A stretch of DNA of 64,000 nucleotides from Staphylococcus pettenkoferi (lineage in GTDB: Bacteria > Bacillota > Bacilli > Staphylococcales > Staphylococcaceae): assembly GCF_002902685.1 (NCBI RefSeq), contig NZ_PPRN01000033.1:1-64000 (forward strand). The letters run 5' to 3'. The notes below the pieces were generated by a model, which saw only the letters and a program-made list of their open reading frames with translations, had not been told where the DNA came from and did not search any database. Shown here one piece after another: positions 1-7,491 of this stretch. Position 1 is the first letter of the stretch. Each line of letters starts with the position of its first letter. Both the position numbers and the translations under genes were made by a program.

Positions 1-19
1 AGATGTGTATAAGAGACAG
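1..19. other. Tn5/Nextera mosaic-end adapter at contig end
   Basis: The window opens with AGATGTGTATAAGAGACAG, identical over all 19 bases to the Tn5 transposase mosaic end used in Nextera libraries. It is a sequencing artefact, not chromosome, and shows that position 1 is the untrimmed end of an assembled contig. Genomic sequence begins at about base 20. Confidence 0.93.
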
Positions 20-60
20 GTATAAAAGTTATACCGAGTATAAAAATGGAAGTGATAAAT

Positions 61-1113
61 ATGAAAATAGAGCTAGGGTTAACTTCCTTTGCTGACAATA
101 CAGCAATACAAACAGAAGACGGCCCTCAACCAGCCATTAGTAAAGCTGAGCGTATTCGTAATATAGTAGAAGAAATTGAAACAGCAGACCAATATGGGTT
201 GGATATTTATGGCTTAGGCGAGCATCATCGTCAAGATTATGCTGTTTCAGATACAGTTTCTGTACTCGCAGCAGCAGCAAGAACGACAGAGCATATCAAA
301 CTTTCAAGTGCAGTGACAGTATTGTCGTCGGATGATCCCGTGCGTGTTTATCAGCGATTTGCGACGCTAGATGCACTGTCAAATGGTCGGGCAGAAATCA
401 TGGTTGGACGTGGTTCATTTATCGAATCTTTCCCATTATTTGGTTATCAACTCAATGATTATGAGGCGCTTTTTGAGGAAAAGTTAGAGCTCTTACTACG
501 TATCAATCAACATGAAATTGTGCATTGGGAAGGACGATTAACACCTTCGATTGACGGCAGAGCAGTATACCCTCGAGCCGAACAAACATCACTTCCGATT
601 TGGATTGCGACAGGTGGTACGCCAGAATCATCATTGCGAGCAGGTGCGCTCGGTTTACCTATTACGTATGCTATAATTGGTGGTGATCCTAAACGCTTTG
701 CTCGTAACGTTGAAATGTACCGTGCGATGGCACGATCTAACGGTTACGATTCTAATGAACTCGCAGTGGCAACACATTCGTGGGGTTATGTAGCCGAAAC
801 AGATGAAGAGGCAGAGCGTGAGTTCTATCACGCCGTTAAAGTTAGCCATGATCAACTTGCGAAAGAACGAAGATGGCCTGCGTACGACTTAAATGCTTAT
901 CATCGCGAAATGGGACCACATGGTGCGCTTTATGTAGGAAGTCCTGAAACTGTAGCTAATAAGATTATTGAAACAGTAGAAACACTAGGACTTTCACGCT
1001 TTATGTTGCACACACCTGTAGGTTCGATACCACATGAACGCACGCTACGAAGTATTAAACTTTTCGCTAAACGGGTAAAGCCTATAGTAGATAAATATTT
1101 TGAGGATAAATAG
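61..1113 (+). CDS. LLM-class flavin-dependent oxidoreductase
   Basis: A 350-residue bacterial-luciferase-like (LLM) flavoprotein, a TIM-barrel family that uses reduced FMN for oxygenation or reduction. Family features seen are the GLGEHHR stretch near residue 52, the AVTVLSSDDPVR segment, GRAEIMVGRGS, and IWIATGGTPES before the second half of the barrel. I place the start at ATG 61 because GGAAGTG (48-54) sits just upstream; an in-frame ATG at 46 has no ribosome-binding site. The substrate cannot be read from sequence. Members occur in sulfur-scavenging and in unrelated operons. It is followed 17 bases later by a DoxX-like gene, probably co-transcribed. Any promoter lies off the contig. Confidence 0.85.
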   Translation: MKIELGLTSFADNTAIQTEDGPQPAISKAERIRNIVEEIETADQYGLDIYGLGEHHRQDYAVSDTVSVLAAAARTTEHIKLSSAVTVLSSDDPVRVYQRFATLDALSNGRAEIMVGRGSFIESFPLFGYQLNDYEALFEEKLELLLRINQHEIVHWEGRLTPSIDGRAVYPRAEQTSLPIWIATGGTPESSLRAGALGLPITYAIIGGDPKRFARNVEMYRAMARSNGYDSNELAVATHSWGYVAETDEEAEREFYHAVKVSHDQLAKERRWPAYDLNAYHREMGPHGALYVGSPETVANKIIETVETLGLSRFMLHTPVGSIPHERTLRSIKLFAKRVKPIVDKYFEDK

Positions 1114-1130
1114 TAAGGAGAGTATGTAGA

Positions 1131-1493
1131 ATGATTTTACGTTATTTAACAAACTTAAAGGTAGCTAAAGAATTATTTAACGCTTCACAACCTAAATTGA
1201 AAGGTGACCAAGACATGAAAGATACATTTGAGAATGTATTTGGTTTACCTTCTAAAATGGTACCTATCATCGGTGCAGCTGAAGCCATCAGTTCAGTATT
1301 ATTTGTATTCAGTTTCGCAAGCAAGAAGATTTCACGTTTAGCTTCACTTATCACTTTAGGTGTGCTCGGTGGCGCTATCTTCAAACACTTCCAAGCAGGT
1401 CACGGTAAAGAAGGCGCGAAACATGCGATGGACGTGAGCGGACTAGCAGCATTAAGCTTCTTAGATACTTTAAATTGCAAGAAAGACAAATAA
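1131..1493 (+). CDS. DoxX-like small membrane protein
   Basis: A 120-residue protein with hydrophobic segments at about residues 43-62, 68-86 and 100-113, and a DoxX/DoxD-like pattern including GLPSKMVPIIGAAE and the late HAMDVSGLAALS. DoxX-family proteins are small integral membrane proteins, often beside oxidoreductases; no reaction is assigned here. AAGGAG at 1115-1120 is 10 bases before the ATG. The gene follows the flavin oxidoreductase and is closed by the hairpin at 1547-1588, suggesting a two-gene transcript. Confidence 0.75.
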   Translation: MILRYLTNLKVAKELFNASQPKLKGDQDMKDTFENVFGLPSKMVPIIGAAEAISSVLFVFSFASKKISRLASLITLGVLGGAIFKHFQAGHGKEGAKHAMDVSGLAALSFLDTLNCKKDK

Positions 1494-1727
1494 GAGAACG
1501 CTTGAGTTTAGTGTGAAAATGAGGACGTAATAGCGTCTTAAATAGGAGCTCGTAGGTGAATGATTAACGTTCATCTGCGGGCTTTTTAAGTGCTTTATTA
1601 AGTCACGTTCAATTAATTCATAACGCTTGTTGCAAGCTATAAATAGATTGTCACTGTGACTTAGATTCCTTAATAGTCGCACTAGCTCTTTTTCACTCGT
1701 ATTGCGATAGTTCTTTAATCTACTCAA
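1470..1727 (-). pseudogene. Possible small-gene remnant, convergent with the DoxX-like gene
   Basis: An 85-codon minus-strand frame starting at TTG without any ribosome-binding site. Its first ~50 residues are charged and helical and look like a genuine small protein (SEKELVRLLRNLSHSD, then a KRYELIERDLIKHL stretch). The last ~35 codons run through the terminator hairpin of the opposite gene and are unlikely to be original coding sequence. I read it as a gene fragment that lost its start and end, or as chance. No family recognised. Confidence 0.25.
1547..1588 (+). terminator. Intrinsic terminator after the DoxX-like gene
   Basis: AGCTCGTAGGTGAA (1547-1560) pairs, with several G-U pairs, with TTCATCTGCGGGCT (1570-1583), followed by TTTTT. 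It ends the oxidoreductase/DoxX-like transcript. Confidence 0.8.
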
Positions 1728-1892
1728 TTTGTTCTAATAGTTAATGCAATTATTCCCTCTCACATTTATTCTCTTTATTAATGAAGATGATACTTATCAA
1801 GTTCTAAACAGAAATTGTCTATCTTTACTTTTAAGAAATGATTAGATTTAAAATTCAATATTATACGAATTACAGTACTTTTGATTGATTCG

Positions 1893-2119
1893 TTTTCAAT
1901 GCTAACTCGAGACGCTTGATGGATCTAGACCACAACGAAAATCCATTCCTAGAGCTCGTAGAACGAAAGGAATTAGTTGAGTGTGGTCCTACGTAGTTGC
2001 TGTCTGAATTCGAGATGGCTATCGCTTTCTCGAACTCTAGTCAGCTTTACGGGGGAAGTACTACGAAATCAAAGCTTTCTGTGTTTCTCCCAAGCAAGCG
2101 AGAGTTAAAGCATTGAAAA
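1893..2119 (+). repeat. Structured intergenic repeat, long copy (copy 1)
   Basis: A 227-base element bounded by TTTTCAATGCT (1893-1903) and its complement AGCATTGAAAA (2109-2119); the inverted similarity extends about 30 bases inward. Arm A is GACCACA (1928-1934) with TGTGGTC (1982-1988), enclosing ATTCCT (1945-1950) with AGGAAT (1968-1973). Arm B is CGTAGT (1992-1997) with ACTACG (2060-2065), enclosing TTCGAGA (2009-2015) with TCTCGAA (2028-2034). A T run (2124-2130) follows. A shorter copy lacking arm B lies at 34224-34351 in the same orientation. It contains a 24-codon frame from ATG 1919 to TAG 1991-1993. It may be a structured RNA or a MITE-like repeat; I do not recognise the family. Confidence 0.8.
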
Positions 2120-2235
2120 TGAGTTTTTTTGTTAATTGCTAATTGTCGATTTTTTACTTAGTAGAACAACACTGACATTTTAACTAGTAAAAATTTCTGA
2201 TAAGAAGAAATTTTGAGAATTTAACGTTTCAGATA

Positions 2236-2263
2236 TTGAATTATTTTCATTACAGTTTATAAT
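2236..2263 (+). promoter_or_regulatory. Sigma-A-type promoter of sarR
   Basis: TTGAAT (2236-2241), 16 bases, then TATAAT (2258-2263), about 40 bases before the sarR start codon. The consensus -10 and good spacing make it the likely promoter. Confidence 0.65.
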
Positions 2264-2303
2264 TAAATTAAAGCAACGAGACTAGACTAGCAGGAGGATG
2301 CAC

Positions 2304-2654
2304 ATGATTAAGACTGAAGAATATACCTTGGATGAGCTCATTCATATCACACCGACAATTAAAGATTTCTACCGTAGAGTTAAGAAAGAACGCCAACTCA
2401 CTTACGAAGAAATCAGCGTCTTATACTACGTTGCACAAAGTGATGAGAATACCATCCCAGTTCGCCACATTGCACAACGATCATTCTTGAAACCGTACTT
2501 TTTAAGTAAAGCGGTTCAAAAACTTAAAGATAAAGGTTATTTGGATAAAAAGAGAAGTCAAATAGATCAACGTCAAATATATATTGAAGTGACAGACGAA
2601 CAACGCATCATGATTCAATCGTTGCTTACAGATTTACAATATTTCATAGATTGA
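2304..2654 (+). CDS. sarR: SarR-like winged-helix regulator (SarA family)
   Basis: A 116-residue single-domain SarA-family DNA-binding protein; S. aureus SarR has 115. Shared features are the KPYFLSKAVQKLKDKG segment (KPYYLTKALQKLKD in SarR), the basic KKRSQIDQRQ wing near residue 84, and an N-terminal helix ending in FYRRVKKER. SarR binds the sarA promoters and tunes virulence and agr expression in S. aureus; the same role is inferred here. AGGAGG (2292-2297) abuts an in-frame ATG at 2298 but is six bases from ATG 2304, so 2304 is preferred. A promoter lies at 2236-2263 and a strong bidirectional terminator follows. Another SarA paralogue is possible but less likely given the match and neighbourhood. 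Confidence 0.8.
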   Translation: MIKTEEYTLDELIHITPTIKDFYRRVKKERQLTYEEISVLYYVAQSDENTIPVRHIAQRSFLKPYFLSKAVQKLKDKGYLDKKRSQIDQRQIYIEVTDEQRIMIQSLLTDLQYFID

Positions 2655-2671
2655 TTGTTCTAAGTCAGAAG

Positions 2672-2754
2672 AAAAGTGTCTCATTCGTCACACTGTAACG
2701 CCCCCCCCTTAAAGTAAGTGGGGGAGTTGCAACGTGATATGAGACACTTTTTTT
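2672..2754. terminator. Bidirectional terminator between sarR and the ABC transporter operon
   Basis: AAAAGTGTCTCAT (2672-2684) pairs perfectly with ATGAGACACTTTT (2739-2751), giving U runs on both strands. The upper stem contains an eight-C tract (2701-2708) opposite GGGGG (2720-2724). It serves convergent sarR and the transporter operon. Confidence 0.9.
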
Positions 2755-2772
2755 ATCAATAACATCAATAGC

Positions 2773-3468
2773 TTATGAAGTTGGCTTTAAGTAACGAACG
2801 GTACGGTGTTGCAATCGACTAAAGATGAGCTCGAGCACGATAGCTAATAACCAATAGAAGACCGCTGCTACTGAATATACAGGAATAAAGCGGTAGCCTT
2901 CGTTAGCGATAACGTGACTTACTGACATGATCTCAGTCACTTGTACTGCAAAGGCTAACGATGTCCCTTTAATGAGCATAATAAATTGGTTCTCAATATT
3001 CGGTAACGCATAGCCGAATGCTTGAGGTAAGACGATACGACGATACGTATCAAATTTCGACAATCCGATGGTCTTTGCCGCTTCAATCTGACTATATTCA
3101 ACAGACTGCAAGCCACCTTTCATACTCTCTGAAAGATAAGCGATAGCATGTAGCGAGAAACCGATACATGCGATAGTTAGAGGCGATAAAGCATCGGGAT
3201 TAAAATGTGTGTGTAATTGATCATTAAAAAAGATTAATAGAGCTGGTAAACCATAATATAAGACGAATAATTGCACGATTAATGGCGTGCTTCGTATAAA
3301 TGAATTATAAACAACGATAAGTTGAGACAATACAGGAATCTTAGCTAAACGTATCATCGCAAAGATGGTACCTATCACGAGCCCAATAATCATGGCGACG
3401 ATAGAGATGATTATCGTGTTAGGTACACCTTTCAGCACTTCCCATATCGTATGCAGTATAAATGACAT
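2773..3468 (-). CDS. Polar amino-acid ABC transporter permease (second permease)
   Basis: A 231-residue HisM/GlnP-type inner-membrane permease with about five hydrophobic segments, starting near residue 15. The cytoplasmic EAA loop contacting the ATPase is visible as EAAKTIGLSKFDTYRRIVLP around residues 133-152. AAGGAGG precedes the ATG. It is the last gene of a four-gene operon and forms a heteromeric channel with the product of the gene upstream. Permease pairs with one ATPase occur in the Bacillus Ytm cystine system; that specificity is inferred, not shown. Confidence 0.9.
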   Translation of the reverse strand: MSFILHTIWEVLKGVPNTIIISIVAMIIGLVIGTIFAMIRLAKIPVLSQLIVVYNSFIRSTPLIVQLFVLYYGLPALLIFFNDQLHTHFNPDALSPLTIACIGFSLHAIAYLSESMKGGLQSVEYSQIEAAKTIGLSKFDTYRRIVLPQAFGYALPNIENQFIMLIKGTSLAFAVQVTEIMSVSHVIANEGYRFIPVYSVAAVFYWLLAIVLELIFSRLQHRTVRYLKPTS

Positions 3469-3480
3469 GCTGAAACCTCC

Positions 3481-4161
3481 TTAAGCTTGATAAGGTTTTT
3501 GTGCTTTTTTATCAACAAGCGCCAAAGTACCTTGAATAATAAGTGCGATTATCCAATAAATAATTGAAATAACAACATAAACTTGTAGCATACCTAAACC
3601 ATAGTTGTTACCGATAATGAGTTGAACTTGACCCATCATGTCGACGAGGCCAATAGTAAAGGCTAAAGATGTATCTTTTACCAGTTCAATGATTTGTGTC
3701 GTCAAGTTCGGCAAGCTATTACGCAAGGCTTGTGGAGTAATGATATGCGTTAATATATGTCGATAAGAGAGGCCAACTGTAAGACCCGCTTCAATTTGCG
3801 CATAATCCACTGACAAGTAACCCGCACGCATGACTTCTGACAAATAAGCACCTGTGTGTAAAGTGAATGCTAAGATGACGAAGAAGAGACGACTAAAATG
3901 GTTGATATCAATATGAATCAACATCAGTACTTGCGGTAAGGCGAAGTAAACCAGGAATAATTGCAATAGTAAGGGTGTACTACGAATAAAGGATTGATAC
4001 ACGCGTACAATCGGTGACAATATCGGTGTGCGTTGAATACGAATGATCGCAAGCACTAGTCCTAAGATGATTGCACAGATGAGCGCAATGACAATCATTA
4101 ATAGCGTTAACGGAAGCGCTTGTAATACCTGTTGGAATAAATCTGGCCAATCTGTCTTCAT
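3481..4161 (-). CDS. Polar amino-acid ABC transporter permease (first permease)
   Basis: A 226-residue HisQ/HisM-family permease with five predicted membrane segments and an EAA loop (EAGLTVGLSYRHILTHIITP, about residues 127-146). Its ATG overlaps the stop of the binding-protein gene by one base (TAATG), so translation is probably coupled; GGAGG lies inside the end of that gene. Twelve bases separate it from the second permease gene. It pairs with that permease to form the translocation pore. Confidence 0.9.
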   Translation of the reverse strand: MKTDWPDLFQQVLQALPLTLLMIVIALICAIILGLVLAIIRIQRTPILSPIVRVYQSFIRSTPLLLQLFLVYFALPQVLMLIHIDINHFSRLFFVILAFTLHTGAYLSEVMRAGYLSVDYAQIEAGLTVGLSYRHILTHIITPQALRNSLPNLTTQIIELVKDTSLAFTIGLVDMMGQVQLIIGNNYGLGMLQVYVVISIIYWIIALIIQGTLALVDKKAQKPYQA

Positions 4162-5021
4162 TAACGGTCAACCTCCAATCGATCTTTATGTTTATTCAAT
4201 TCATCAATATCTTCAAAGACGTTGATATCGAAATATTTCTTAGACAAGTCTTGAAGTTTACCTTCTTCTTTCAATTCTTTGGTCGCTTTATCGATATCGT
4301 CATGCAACTTTTTATTCTTCTTGTTATAAACGACATGTAATGGTTCGCGTTTGACGATGCCACTAATTTTAGTTTTCGTATGAATTTGTTCTTGAATTGC
4401 TTTATACGTATTCCAGTTGATGATCATAGCATCACGACGGTTCTGACTTAACATCTTTAAGTTATCACCATTAGAAGGCTCTTGAATCTTATCTATCGAA
4501 ATCTTAGGATCATGTGTCTTGTTGTATTGAGATAAGATAGAGTACAAACCACCACTTGGTGCCATAGGTGTAAGACGTTTGCCAGGTAAATCGCTTAATT
4601 CATGAATATCGTTATTATGCTCATTGACGGCGAGCATAGGTAAGGCGTAACTATAAGGTTCATCTTGATACAGAAATTGTTTTTCGCGTTCTGGTGTTTT
4701 GAAGAACCAGTTAACTGCCATATCAAATTTACCTGCACCTAAACCGACGAGATTGGATTCTTCTTCACCCAATTCGTATTTAAATTTATATTGTGGTAAT
4801 TTCTTCTCTAACATCTTCATGTAATCCATATCTAAACCGACGAAATCATTATTTTTATTAGTATAAAGATAAGGTGGGTTCACTTCTGCAGATAAAGCCA
4901 CTTTCACTTCACGAGGGTGTTTCGCGGTCGCTTTCTGAGAAGTAGAGGATGTACCGCAGCCACTGACTACGACCATGATTGCGAGAAGCACGAGTAGATA
5001 AGTGATTGATTTCAAACGCAT
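4161..5021 (-). CDS. Amino-acid ABC transporter substrate-binding lipoprotein
   Basis: A 286-residue family-3 solute-binding protein. The N-terminus is a lipoprotein signal: a hydrophobic core, then VVVSGCG, with Cys about residue 22 as the lipidated residue. The mature part shows PPYLYTNKNNDFVGLDMDYM and GAGKFDMAVNWFFKTPER, typical of polar amino-acid receptors. ATG 5021 overlaps the ATPase stop (TGATG), with GAGGTG eight bases upstream; a GTG at 5024 is less likely. It anchors to the outer face of the membrane and delivers ligand to the two permeases. Cystine or a related sulfur amino acid is my best guess from the operon shape. Confidence 0.88.
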   Translation of the reverse strand: MRLKSITYLLVLLAIMVVVSGCGTSSTSQKATAKHPREVKVALSAEVNPPYLYTNKNNDFVGLDMDYMKMLEKKLPQYKFKYELGEEESNLVGLGAGKFDMAVNWFFKTPEREKQFLYQDEPYSYALPMLAVNEHNNDIHELSDLPGKRLTPMAPSGGLYSILSQYNKTHDPKISIDKIQEPSNGDNLKMLSQNRRDAMIINWNTYKAIQEQIHTKTKISGIVKREPLHVVYNKKNKKLHDDIDKATKELKEEGKLQDLSKKYFDINVFEDIDELNKHKDRLEVDR

Positions 5022-5767
5022 CACTCTTTCACCTCAGTTCCAACTTTATTGAGGAAGCGGCTCACACGCTCAGAATCAGGATGATCTAATACTTCTGAAG
5101 GTGTACCGCGATGAAGGATTTGCCCTTCGTCCATAAAGAGGATTTGATCTGCAATCGCCTTTGCGAAATTGATTTCGTGTGTGACGAGTACCATCGTCAT
5201 ACCTTCTTGTGCGATCGATTTGATGAGATTTAAGATACTTTGAATCGATTCTGGGTCAAGTGCTGAAGTGGGTTCATCAAGCAGCAAGACTTCAGGGTTT
5301 AGTGCGAGTGCGCGAACGATACCGACACGTTGGCTTTGTCCACCTGAAAGTTGCGCAGGGTATTTATCTTGGTGCTCGAGCATACCTACACGTTGAAGAT
5401 AGTCACGAGCGATGTCGCGCGCTTCTTTCTTAGATTTCTTCTGACCATACACCAATCCCTCGGTAATATTGTCGATAATCGTTTTATTTTTAAAAAGATT
5501 GTAGTTCTGAAAGACCATGGCAGAGGATTGACGCAATCTCAAGATGTCTTTCTTCGTATGTTGCGCGGTATCGAAACGTTGATCATTGATTTGAATTACG
5601 CCTGACTTTGGCATCGTCAAGGCGTTCAACGTTCTAAGTAATGTTGTCTTACCCGATCCGCTTGGCCCGATAATCGCAGTGACTGTCCCAGTGTCCTGCG
5701 TAAAACTCACGTTATCGAGTATACGTTTGTCGCTATAATAATGGATGATATTCTCTACTGATATCAT
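5021..5767 (-). CDS. Amino-acid ABC transporter ATP-binding protein
   Basis: A 248-residue GlnQ/HisP-type ATPase, first gene of the operon. Visible are Walker A GPSGSGKTTLL (about residues 33-43), the Q-loop in AMVFQNYNLF, signature LSGGQSQRVGIVRAL, Walker B VLLLDEPTSALDPE and the switch His in LVTHEINF. GGAGGG precedes the ATG. Transcription starts in the 147-base divergent region shared with the acyl-CoA-dehydrogenase-like gene, so the two units may answer to one regulator. It powers import through the two downstream permeases. Confidence 0.92.
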   Translation of the reverse strand: MISVENIIHYYSDKRILDNVSFTQDTGTVTAIIGPSGSGKTTLLRTLNALTMPKSGVIQINDQRFDTAQHTKKDILRLRQSSAMVFQNYNLFKNKTIIDNITEGLVYGQKKSKKEARDIARDYLQRVGMLEHQDKYPAQLSGGQSQRVGIVRALALNPEVLLLDEPTSALDPESIQSILNLIKSIAQEGMTMVLVTHEINFAKAIADQILFMDEGQILHRGTPSEVLDHPDSERVSRFLNKVGTEVKE

Positions 5768-5914
5768 GGAAGTCCCTCCTCAAGTTCATTAAGGTTAAAT
5801 TACCATAATAATTCTTATCGGTAAAGTAGGGATTAGACAATGCTGATACTTTTATTCGTTAAAGCTGAGTGTTAAACTAAGAATGAAGTTATTTACAACG
5901 AGGTGAACCAAGGA
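5768..5914. promoter_or_regulatory. Divergent promoter region with small inverted repeat
   Basis: The 147-base interval between the transporter operon (leftward) and the flavoprotein gene (rightward). It is AT-rich and contains TTACC, 15 bases, GGTAA (about 5799-5823), which could be an operator. I cannot assign the regulator or give confident -35/-10 pairs. Confidence 0.35.
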
Positions 5915-7063
5915 ATGAAATCGGGATTAATTCAATCTGATATCCAACGTAAATGGTTGGCGAAATTAGAAAGCGTGAAAGACGAATTTCAATCACATTC
6001 GGAATATAACGACTTACACTCTCGTTTTCCGTATGAGAATATTGACTGGCTTGTGAAAGAAGGTTACACATTATTAACGTTGCCGAAAGAATATGGTGGC
6101 GAAGGTTGTACGGTTGAAGATATGGTCGTGCTACAATCCTATCTTGGAAGTATTGACGGAGCGACAGCCTTATCTATCGGATGGCACTTGAGTGTCGTAG
6201 GTCAATTGTTTGAACAAGAAATGTGGGAACAATCTATGCTTGACCGCTTTGCAGAACAAGTGAAGCAAGGTGCTTTAGTCAATCGTGCGGTAAGTGAAGC
6301 GGAAACAGGAAGTCCTACACGTGGTGGGCGTCCAGGTACCCATGCGGTTGAGAATGATGAAGGCTACCTATTGAATGGCGTGAAGACCTTTACATCTATG
6401 AGTAAAGGATTAACGCATTATATCGTGAGTGCCTATTCTGAAAGCGACCAAGACGTTGGTTTCTTCTTAGTAGAAAGAGATATGCCAGGTGTCGAAATCG
6501 CAGACAACTGGAATATGGTAGGTATGAGAGCGACAGAAAGTCACGATCTCGTACTTAACGACGTGCAAATTCCGAAAGAGAACTTTGTAGAGGTTCGCGG
6601 TGCAAGAGGTAAGAAACCAAATGGCTGGATCTTACACATTCCAAGTACGTATTTAGGAATTGCGCAGGCAGCACGTGATTACGCTGTAGACTTTGCGAAA
6701 GAATACAGTCCGAACAGTATTGAAGGTACCATTGGCGATTTGACTACGGTGCAACAGAATTTAGGTAAAATGGAATCGCTCCTATTGTCTGCACGTCATT
6801 TCTTATGGAGTACTGCGCGTATGTATCATGAAGATGTGGAGGACGCGCTGCTTTGGAATGAAACTTCAGCAAGCAAAGTGCTCGTCATGAATCAAGGTAT
6901 TGAAGTGATTGACTTAGCGATGCGTATCGTCGGTGCGAAGAGCCTTGAAATGGAACGTCCATTACAACGCTATTATCGCGATATGCGTGCGGGTCTTCAC
7001 AATCCACCGATGGAAGACATGGCTTATACAAATATAGCGAAGTCAATATTAGGTCGAATTTAG
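5915..7063 (+). CDS. Acyl-CoA-dehydrogenase-fold flavoprotein, possible monooxygenase
   Basis: A 382-residue protein of the acyl-CoA dehydrogenase superfamily: N-terminal helical domain with LPKEYGGEGCTVEDMV, a mid beta-domain containing TSMSKGLTHYIVSA, and a C-terminal helical domain ending RYYRDMRAGLHNPPMED. True dehydrogenases have an IYEGT-like stretch after the RDxR motif; here it is replaced by LHNPP, as in DszC/SfnB-type flavin monooxygenases (RNARTHTLHDP). With a divergent amino-acid importer this suggests sulfur-source oxidation, which is inference. GAGGTG lies 10 bases before ATG 5915; a GTG at 5903 has no ribosome-binding site. A terminator follows at 7109. Confidence 0.8.
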   Translation: MKSGLIQSDIQRKWLAKLESVKDEFQSHSEYNDLHSRFPYENIDWLVKEGYTLLTLPKEYGGEGCTVEDMVVLQSYLGSIDGATALSIGWHLSVVGQLFEQEMWEQSMLDRFAEQVKQGALVNRAVSEAETGSPTRGGRPGTHAVENDEGYLLNGVKTFTSMSKGLTHYIVSAYSESDQDVGFFLVERDMPGVEIADNWNMVGMRATESHDLVLNDVQIPKENFVEVRGARGKKPNGWILHIPSTYLGIAQAARDYAVDFAKEYSPNSIEGTIGDLTTVQQNLGKMESLLLSARHFLWSTARMYHEDVEDALLWNETSASKVLVMNQGIEVIDLAMRIVGAKSLEMERPLQRYYRDMRAGLHNPPMEDMAYTNIAKSILGRI

Positions 7064-7108
7064 TTGAATATTGCTGGGTCTATAGTAGACCGCTTGAAAT
7101 AATGCGAA

Positions 7109-7148
7109 GGCGCTTCCTATCTGTACAAAGATAGGGAGGGCTTTTTTT
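7109..7148 (+). terminator. Intrinsic terminator of the flavoprotein gene
   Basis: GGCGCTTCCTATCT (7110-7122 region) pairs with AGATAGGGAGGGC ending at 7141, with loop GTACAA and a seven-T run. Confidence 0.85.
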
Positions 7149-7423
7149 GTGTTTATCTTATTTCTGCAAGGAGTTTAATCCTAAAAGATGACGTGTTAAA
7201 GGAGGGAACAAGTGAAATGATATGGTAAAGGGGAGTTATTCATAAGTATAGATAGTGTAGTAGCTGATTTTATGTGAGTTGATTTCGCTTTGTTAAAATT
7301 TAAGTAATGATCGGGAATTTCTGTCTCAATAAAGTATTAACATTGAAAACAGGTAGGTTATAAGCCTTGCTAAGATTTTAACCATTTTACTCGAAAAAAT
7401 TGAACAATCGCTTCAAAAAAGTA
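7149..7423. other. Intergenic stretch with no recognised feature
   Basis: AT-rich DNA between the flavoprotein terminator and the fhuD2 promoter. No convincing reading frame, hairpin or repeat was found. A CATTGAAAA string at 7341-7349 matches the end of the structured repeat but nothing else around it does. Confidence 0.5.
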
Positions 7424-7452
7424 TTGCAGAAATGTGCGGGACGAAATATAAT
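7424..7452 (+). promoter_or_regulatory. Promoter of fhuD2
   Basis: TTGCAG (7424-7429), exactly 17 bases, then TATAAT (7447-7452). The start of transcription would fall inside the Fur box just downstream. Confidence 0.75.
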
Positions 7453-7455
7453 AGC

Positions 7456-7474
7456 AATAATGATAATCATTTTC
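7456..7474 (+). promoter_or_regulatory. Fur box
   Basis: AATAATGATAATCATTTTC matches the 19-base Fur consensus GATAATGATAATCATTATC at 17 positions. It overlaps the predicted start of transcription and lies 18 bases before the start codon, so iron-loaded Fur would block fhuD2 transcription. Confidence 0.9.
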
Positions 7475-7491
7475 AACAAAGGAGAAAAGAC

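Noticed and set aside
7341-7349. Another copy of the structured repeat
   Set aside because: Only CATTGAAAA matches; neither the partner end nor the internal arm is present.
7432-7491. N-terminal extension of FhuD2
   Set aside because: It would translate the -10 region and Fur box; the lipoprotein signal begins at ATG 7492 with its own ribosome-binding site.
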